The position numbers and the translations under genes were made by a program. From contig JAIYBB010000004.1 of the NCBI GenBank assembly GCA_027488735.1, positions 372,001-436,000 on the forward strand: DNA of 64,000 bases. The letters are read 5' to 3'. The stretch is from Comamonadaceae bacterium (GTDB lineage: Bacteria > Pseudomonadota > Gammaproteobacteria > Burkholderiales > Burkholderiaceae_C). Shown here in pieces: positions 59,364 to 64,000 of this stretch. The notes beneath the pieces were generated by a model. The model saw only the letters and a list, made by a program, of their open reading frames with translations, searched no databases and was not told where the DNA came from. Positions within the stretch are counted from its first letter, which is position 1, and each line of letters opens with the position of its first letter.

Positions 59364-61312
59364 TCACGCTTAAAAACATTTCCCTCAGACGAGGCACAAA
59401 ACTGCTGCTTGACCAAGCCAGCGTGACGCTGAATCCGGGCGAAAAAGTAGGCTTGGTTGGTAGAAACGGTGCGGGAAAATCCAGTTTATTTGCTCTGCTC
59501 AACCGCAGCTTGCAAGAGGACTCCGGAGAATTCCATATTCCCACGCAATGGCGCATGGGCCAAGTGGCTCAAGACATGCCTGAAACGTCGCAAAGCGCCA
59601 CCGAGTTTGTGATTGATGGCGATACCGCTTTACTGTTGGCACGCACCGAAGTCACTGCAGCTGAAGACAGCAATGATGGTGAGCGCATGGCGCATGCTTA
59701 CATGGCCTTGTCTGATGCAGGTGAACATGATGCACCTGCCAGAGCACAATCATTGATTTTGGGACTGGGCTTTAAAACCAGCGAACTGACTCACCCTGTC
59801 AACAGTTTTTCTGGCGGTTGGCGCATGCGTTTGCAATTGGCTCGCGCTTTGATGAGCCCCTCCGATTTGCTGCTACTTGATGAACCCACCAACCATTTGG
59901 ATTTGGATGCCTTGGTTTGGCTGGAGAGTTGGCTCAAGCGCTATGAAGGCACTTTATTGGTCATCAGCCACGACCGCGAATTTTTAGATGCAGTAACCAA
60001 TGTCACACTGCACATCGACGCGGCAAAATTGATGCGTTATGGCGGCAATTACAGCAAGTTTGAAGATATGCGTGCCGAGCAAATGAACCTTCAACAAAAT
60101 GCGTTTTCCAAGCAGCAAGACAAAATTGCACACTTGCAAAAATTTATCGCTCGCTTCAAAGCCAAAGCCAGCAAAGCCAAGCAAGCACAAAGCAGAGTCA
60201 AGGCGCTTGAGCGCATGGAAAAAATTGCACCGCTTCTCAGTGAAGCCGATTTCCAGTTTGAATTCAAGCCCCCTGCCCATTTGCCCAACCCCATGCTGTC
60301 TATGCAGAATGTGAGTTTTGGGTATCCATCTGCCGACACCCCTGACCAAGCGCCTACGGTCATAGTGCAAAACATCAGTCGATCCGTGCTGGCCGGTCAG
60401 CGTATCGGTATTTTGGGGGCCAATGGCCAAGGTAAATCCACCGTTGTTAAAACGGTTGCTCGCAGTTTGCAAGCGGTGGCCGGAGAGATCACCGAAGGCA
60501 AAGGACTCAACATCGGTTATTTTGCGCAACAAGAATTGGATGTGCTGCAACCAGCCGACAATCCGCTCGATCACATGATTGCCTTGTCCAAGCGATTGAC
60601 ACAAAACAGTTTGTTGACCGGTCAAGCTACACGTGAGCAAGATTTGCGTAGTTTCTTGGGGCAATTTAATTTCAGCGGCGACATGGTCAAACAAACCGTA
60701 GGCAGCATGAGCGGCGGTGAGAAAGCTCGTTTGGTGTTGTGCATGCTGGTCTGGCAAAGACCCAATTTGTTGCTGCTGGATGAGCCCACGAATCACTTAG
60801 ATCTGGCCACGCGCGAGGCATTGTCTGTCGCACTCAATGAGTTCGAAGGGACTGTGATGCTGGTTAGCCACGACAGAGCCTTATTGCGGGCCGTGTGTGA
60901 CGAATTCTGGATGGTCAGCCGTGGCGGCATTTCGCCTTTTGATGGTGACCTAGATGATTACCAGCGGTTTTTACTTGACGAAGCAAAGCGACTCAAGTCA
61001 GTGGCAGCAGTAACCCCATCCAATTCATTGCCCCCCCCTGACAAAACGGCCGAAAAAAAGGGGTTACCCAAATCTCAATCGCCTTCATTGAAGAACTTGC
61101 AAAAAGAATTGGTGCAAGTAGAGAACAAAATTCAATCGATGGAAACGCAGCGAGATGAATTGCATGCCCAAATGGCTGGTGCAAATTTATCTGTGTCGGA
61201 TTTAGCAAAGAACGGTAAATCTCTCAAACAGATTGAAGAAGACTTACCGTTGCTAGAGGCTCAGTGGCTGATGTTGACCGAGCAATTGGACAACAACGTA
61301 TCAGCCAAGTAA
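59360..61312 (+). CDS. ABC-F family ATPase (YheS-like)
   Basis: A 650-residue soluble protein with two ABC domains and no transmembrane part. Walker A motifs are GRNGAGKSSLF and GANGQGKSTVV; signatures are SFSGGWRMRLQLA and SMSGGEKARLVLC; Walker B motifs are LLLLDEPTNHLDLDAL and LLLLDEPTNHLDLATR. The interdomain linker (about residues 240-310) and a C-terminal coiled coil rich in Lys, Glu and Leu are typical. ABC-F proteins act on the ribosome to relieve stalling. It overlaps prmB by 4 bp, ending an operon of diaminopimelate and ribosome-linked genes. Confidence 0.92.
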   Translation: MITLKNISLRRGTKLLLDQASVTLNPGEKVGLVGRNGAGKSSLFALLNRSLQEDSGEFHIPTQWRMGQVAQDMPETSQSATEFVIDGDTALLLARTEVTAAEDSNDGERMAHAYMALSDAGEHDAPARAQSLILGLGFKTSELTHPVNSFSGGWRMRLQLARALMSPSDLLLLDEPTNHLDLDALVWLESWLKRYEGTLLVISHDREFLDAVTNVTLHIDAAKLMRYGGNYSKFEDMRAEQMNLQQNAFSKQQDKIAHLQKFIARFKAKASKAKQAQSRVKALERMEKIAPLLSEADFQFEFKPPAHLPNPMLSMQNVSFGYPSADTPDQAPTVIVQNISRSVLAGQRIGILGANGQGKSTVVKTVARSLQAVAGEITEGKGLNIGYFAQQELDVLQPADNPLDHMIALSKRLTQNSLLTGQATREQDLRSFLGQFNFSGDMVKQTVGSMSGGEKARLVLCMLVWQRPNLLLLDEPTNHLDLATREALSVALNEFEGTVMLVSHDRALLRAVCDEFWMVSRGGISPFDGDLDDYQRFLLDEAKRLKSVAAVTPSNSLPPPDKTAEKKGLPKSQSPSLKNLQKELVQVENKIQSMETQRDELHAQMAGANLSVSDLAKNGKSLKQIEEDLPLLEAQWLMLTEQLDNNVSAK

Positions 61313-61361
61313 AAAATACCCAAGTGGAATAAACCTGCCCGCCATTTGATTTGTGATGATC

Positions 61362-61394
61362 AAAAAAAAGGCACCTTCATTTCTGAAAGTGCCT
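61362..61394 (-). terminator. Intrinsic terminator after tRNA-Lys
   Basis: On the minus strand, 10-bp arms (AGGCACTTTC and GAAGGTGCCT, one wobble pair) enclose a 6-nt loop and are followed by seven T. It stands 18 bp beyond the tRNA 3' end, in position to end its transcript. Confidence 0.8.
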
Positions 61395-61412
61395 GATTTA
61401 ATTGATGATTTT

Positions 61413-61488
61413 TGGTAGGACGTACAAGATTCGAACTTGTGACCAACGGATTAAAAGTCCGCTGCTCTACCAACTGAGCTAACGTCCC
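61413..61488 (-). tRNA. tRNA-Lys (anticodon TTT)
   Basis: A 76-nt cloverleaf read on the minus strand from GGGACGTTAGCTCAG to the encoded CCA. The D arm (GCTCAGTTGGTAGAGC), anticodon arm GCGGACTTTTAATCCGT with TTT in the loop, and T arm with GTTCGAATC are all regular. The acceptor stem has a G1-T72 wobble. TTT reads AAA and AAG lysine codons. It has its own promoter and terminator, and tcdA lies upstream on the same strand. Confidence 0.95.
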
Positions 61489-61530
61489 ATCAATTCACAA
61501 AAGCTTTTTTGCTGTTTGGCGAAGCCACAA

Positions 61531-61559
61531 ATTATAACTGGTTTTTTCATGCGTTTCGA
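61531..61559 (-). promoter_or_regulatory. Sigma-70 promoter of tRNA-Lys
   Basis: On the minus strand a perfect -10 TATAAT (61531-61536) and a partial -35 TCGAAA (61554-61559) are separated by 17 bp. Transcription would begin about 35 nt before the tRNA. The promoter lies downstream of the tcdA stop. Confidence 0.65.
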
Positions 61560-61578
61560 GCGTACGAATGAATTTGCT

Positions 61579-62364
61579 TCAGTCAGAAAAATGGTTCAGT
61601 ACCCAACCTGCAGCACAGTGCCCAAAAGTCGCGGTCACTGTGACCAAAGAACCATAACCGTGGCAATTCAAATCGCTAATGGGACTGTCGTCCGCTGAAG
61701 CCGCAGGTCGAACAATGGTTTCTTTACTGAATACGGCTGCAATACCGCATGGTTTTTTGTCTGAGGCGATCACACCATTTTTCCGCAAACGATACCTGAC
61801 TTGCGCCAACAAAGGATCATGCGTGGCATGCGTTAAGTCGTTCATCTCGACCAAATGGGCTTGTTTTTTTCCACCGGCAGCCCCTACAGTAACCATGGCT
61901 TTTTGGTGTTGGATGGCCCAAGTGGCCAAAGCCACCTTAGAGCTGACCTCATCGGTTGCATCAATCAGCACGTCCAGGTCATCCGAGATCAGATCGCCTA
62001 TGTTCTCTGGCGAAATAAAGTCATCCACCTGAATGACGTGGCAATCAGCGTTGATCAGGTCGATGCGTTGCGCCATGGCCATCACCTTGCTTTGCCCCAA
62101 GGTGGTGCTCAATGCGTGCAACTGGCGATTGATATTCGATTCGGACACATGATCCATGTCGATCAATGTCAGCTTGCCCACTCCACTTCTGGCAAGCGCT
62201 TCTGCGGCCCAAGAACCAACGCCACCAATCCCAACAACCACAACAACCACAACATGTGAACGGCGAATGCGTTGTGCGATGTCTTCGCCATACAAGCGAG
62301 ACAAACCAGAAAAACGACGGTCAGAGTCTTGCGGCTGCAACAACAAACCCGCCGTATGAATCAA
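61579..62364 (-). CDS. tcdA: tRNA threonylcarbamoyladenosine dehydratase TcdA (CsdL)
   Basis: A 261-residue E1-like enzyme that cyclises t6A37 of tRNA to ct6A. The ATP-binding loop is GIGGVGSWAAEALARSG, followed by LIDMDHVSESNINRQ and DATDEVSSKVALATW. A run of seven valines precedes the glycine loop (codons at 62233-62253), produced by a repeated 9-bp unit; relatives usually have fewer. The gene overlaps cpoB by 4 bp and is the last protein gene of the tol-pal operon here, just before a lysine tRNA, itself a t6A37 tRNA. Confidence 0.9.
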   Translation of the reverse strand: MIHTAGLLLQPQDSDRRFSGLSRLYGEDIAQRIRRSHVVVVVVVGIGGVGSWAAEALARSGVGKLTLIDMDHVSESNINRQLHALSTTLGQSKVMAMAQRIDLINADCHVIQVDDFISPENIGDLISDDLDVLIDATDEVSSKVALATWAIQHQKAMVTVGAAGGKKQAHLVEMNDLTHATHDPLLAQVRYRLRKNGVIASDKKPCGIAAVFSKETIVRPAASADDSPISDLNCHGYGSLVTVTATFGHCAAGWVLNHFSD

Positions 62365-63218
62365 GGTAATTTCAATTTGGGCAAGCGTTCCTTAGCGGCC
62401 TGAGCTGCTTCAGACGAAGGATATTGGGCAATCAAATCCTCAAAGGATTTCTTGGCTTCCAAAGGAAGCATCAACTCTATTTGGGAGTTTGCCAAGGTCA
62501 ACAAGGCTTCGGGGAATTTCGCATGCCCTTCGTTCATCGTGATGAACGCCTTGAGTTGATTGGAGGCATCTAAATATTCGCGCTTTACATATTTCGCACT
62601 GGCCAGCCAAAACAATGCACTTTGGCGAAATCCGGTTTCTGGGTATTTGCGTAAAAAAGTAGAGAACGCAACGATGGCACCCGCAAACTCGCCTTTTCGG
62701 AAAGTTGCCAACGCCAACTCAAAATCCTTTTTTTCGCTCGGATCTACTTGGAGTTCCAAACCGTCTATCTGAACCACCAATGGCTCAAGCTTAGAGAAGC
62801 GCTGGTCATGCTTGGTAATGCGCTCTTCCAAACTTGAGAGGGCTTCTTTTTGGCTTCTTTGTAGCAGCATTATTTCTCTTTGCAATTGGTCTTTTTCACC
62901 GCGCAATTCGGAAATAGTTTGCTTCAAGCCGTCAATTTGTGTTTGTAGTTGCAACATACTTTGTTGCAGCCTTGATGTCTCAGCTTGCATGTCGCGGACT
63001 ACCAGTTCACGAATAGTTTGCTGAGATTTGGTGACCGCTTCCAAGGATCGCTGCAGAGCAGCTTCGCTGGACTGCTGAGCCTGTCTTAGGTTTTCTACCC
63101 TTTGGCGCAAATCCAAGATGGCCCTGCGCGCTTCATCGTCTTCGAACATGGCAGCTTGCACACTGCCAGCAAACAACAGTGTCAAACAAGCCAGTCGCAG
63201 ACGACTTGGGGTGATCAT
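62361..63218 (-). CDS. cpoB: Cell division coordinator CpoB (YbgF)
   Basis: A 285-residue periplasmic protein with a signal peptide (cleavage near SVQAAMF). A long coiled coil (about residues 30-140, with heptads of Leu, Gln and Glu) and C-terminal TPR-like repeats follow (DFELALATFRKGEFAGAIVAF, SALFWLASAKYVKREYLDA). CpoB links peptidoglycan synthesis with Tol-dependent outer-membrane constriction. It overlaps pal and tcdA by 4 bp each, the classical tol-pal arrangement. Confidence 0.9.
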   Translation of the reverse strand: MITPSRLRLACLTLLFAGSVQAAMFEDDEARRAILDLRQRVENLRQAQQSSEAALQRSLEAVTKSQQTIRELVVRDMQAETSRLQQSMLQLQTQIDGLKQTISELRGEKDQLQREIMLLQRSQKEALSSLEERITKHDQRFSKLEPLVVQIDGLELQVDPSEKKDFELALATFRKGEFAGAIVAFSTFLRKYPETGFRQSALFWLASAKYVKREYLDASNQLKAFITMNEGHAKFPEALLTLANSQIELMLPLEAKKSFEDLIAQYPSSEAAQAAKERLPKLKLP

Positions 63219-63790
63219 TTGTAGAAGAATTCAGCGCGACGATTTTTGGAAAATGCAGACTCATCAGCACCCTGCATCGCTGGCTTTTCTTCACCAAAAC
63301 TGACGGTTTCAATCTGAGAAGCATCGACACCTAACAAGGACAGACTTTGACGGACCGCATCGGCTCTTTTTTGACCCAAAGCCAAGTTGTATTCGCGTCC
63401 ACCGCGTTCATCGGTATGACCTTCGAGGGATATTTTGGCGCGGCTGTTGGATTTCAAAAACTGAGCATGTGCTTCAATGGTTGCTTGAAACTCAGGCTTG
63501 ATGCTGAAGCTGTCGTAATCGAAGTAAACAATTTTTTCAACATTTGCCGGACCGGCAGACGCATTTTGATTGGCCAATGAATTGACAGGTTCGACGGTTG
63601 ATTTGGGTTGCTGGACTTGTTGGCTAGAAGAAGCATCAGAAGAATTGATCTCTGACAGGCCAGAGTTGGAAGACCCATTTGAAGCGCTAGAACCCTTTTT
63701 ATCCACAACAGGCACTTCATTGAGTTTGACGCCGGATGCGCAGGCCGTCAAAAGAAGAGCCAGTAAAAGAGAGATAAATGTTTTGTTCAC
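63215..63790 (-). CDS. pal: Peptidoglycan-associated lipoprotein Pal
   Basis: A 191-residue outer-membrane lipoprotein. The lipobox LLTAC places lipid on C17. A Ser/Asn/Gln-rich linker is followed by an OmpA-like domain with YFDYDSFSIKPEF, LEGHTDERGGREYNLALGQKRADAV and KNRRAEFFY. It binds peptidoglycan and TolB, helping hold the envelope together at division. The linker (about residues 25-80) is longer than in enterobacterial Pal. Confidence 0.95.
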   Translation of the reverse strand: MNKTFISLLLALLLTACASGVKLNEVPVVDKKGSSASNGSSNSGLSEINSSDASSSQQVQQPKSTVEPVNSLANQNASAGPANVEKIVYFDYDSFSIKPEFQATIEAHAQFLKSNSRAKISLEGHTDERGGREYNLALGQKRADAVRQSLSLLGVDASQIETVSFGEEKPAMQGADESAFSKNRRAEFFYK

Positions 63791-63806
63791 GAAAGTACTC
63801 CGATGT

Positions 63807-64000
63807 TCATGGTTTCAAAAAAGGTCCCCAATTGGGTTCCCGAATAGTGGATGTCTGTCCAGAAAGTTTTGCGCTGATTTTGCCATCCAATGTTGTGGTC
63901 ATCAGTGCTTCCTTGCCTTGCACCTGTGTGGCATACAAAATAAGTTTGCCGTTAGGTGCAAAACTGGGTTTTTCATCATGGTTGGTTTCTGTCAAAGTGG
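63807..64000 (-). CDS. tolB: TolB, C-terminal fragment cut by the window edge
   Basis: About 64 codons of the C-terminal end of a beta-propeller protein. The fragment includes HDEKPSFAPNGKLILYATQ and ends EPNWGPFLKP, the blade pattern and ending of periplasmic TolB. The N-terminal part lies beyond position 64000. It stops 16 bp before pal, the usual gene order. TolB is the periplasmic part of the Tol-Pal system. Confidence 0.85.
   Translation of the reverse strand, partial: TLTETNHDEKPSFAPNGKLILYATQVQGKEALMTTTLDGKISAKLSGQTSTIREPNWGPFLKP

Noticed and set aside
61579..62364. E1-like enzyme as part of a ubiquitin-like defence system
   Set aside because: Neighbours are tol-pal genes and a tRNA, no E2, JAB peptidase or ubiquitin-like gene is present, and the sequence fits housekeeping TcdA.

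Overview
The window looks like chromosomal housekeeping and catabolic DNA from a betaproteobacterium of the order Burkholderiales, probably Comamonadaceae or a close freshwater relative. This is inferred from gene order and family variants and was not tested by search: a cspA gene beside a long second-type infA, divergent mltG and ygfZ, the selO-msrB-yciB-bolA-ppiC run, smc-zipA-ligA, dapC-dapD-dapE-prmB, and the tol-pal end tolB-pal-cpoB-tcdA. Coding density is very high. Many neighbours share ATGA, GTGA or TTGA stop/start overlaps. I see no insertion sequence, prophage, CRISPR array or rRNA; the only RNA gene found is one tRNA-Lys.

Layout. 1-401: repeat-rich DNA without a convincing gene, containing a 48-bp tandem repeat. 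402-2155 (minus): O-acetylhomoserine sulfhydrylase and a CoA-binding protein. 2354-11514 (plus): cspA, infA, a METTL-like methyltransferase, a TadA/haloalkane-dehalogenase fusion, an SDR, a RuBisCO-like protein, a DUF1537 kinase, LD-carboxypeptidase, aldehyde dehydrogenase and a DUF3365 haem protein. 11492-15753 (minus): ankyrin protein, tatD, holB, tmk, mltG. 15766-18771: ygfZ (plus), iron alcohol dehydrogenase (minus) and a thioesterase/GNAT fusion (plus).

18783-35615 (minus) is an approximately 17-kb catabolic block. In transcription order it holds acyl-CoA ligase, livK-H-M-G-F, fadB, thiolase, acyl-CoA dehydrogenase, SDR, medium-chain reductase, GST, SDR and a patatin-like protein. It reads as import of a carboxylic acid or amphipathic substrate by a branched-chain-type ABC transporter, CoA activation and beta-oxidation. 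A 24-bp palindrome in front of fadB is the best candidate control site, and a terminator after the thiolase gene splits the block.

35678-39275 (plus): selO-msrB-yciB-bolA-ppiC, linked to oxidative-stress and envelope functions. 39333-43748 (minus): a small unknown protein and purL. 43867-47304 (plus): map and glnD. 47314-54875 (minus): ROK kinase, ligA, zipA, smc. 54935-61312: a lone Hpt protein (minus) diverging from dapC-dapD-dapE-prmB-ABC-F (plus). 61413-64000 (minus): tRNA-Lys, tcdA, cpoB, pal and the end of tolB.

The least ordinary items are the TadA/dehalogenase fusion coupled to an acid-sugar cassette with a RuBisCO-like protein, the methyltransferase coupled to infA, the selO operon, the fadB palindrome and the edge repeats. 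I found no clear-cut undescribed defence or mobile system.
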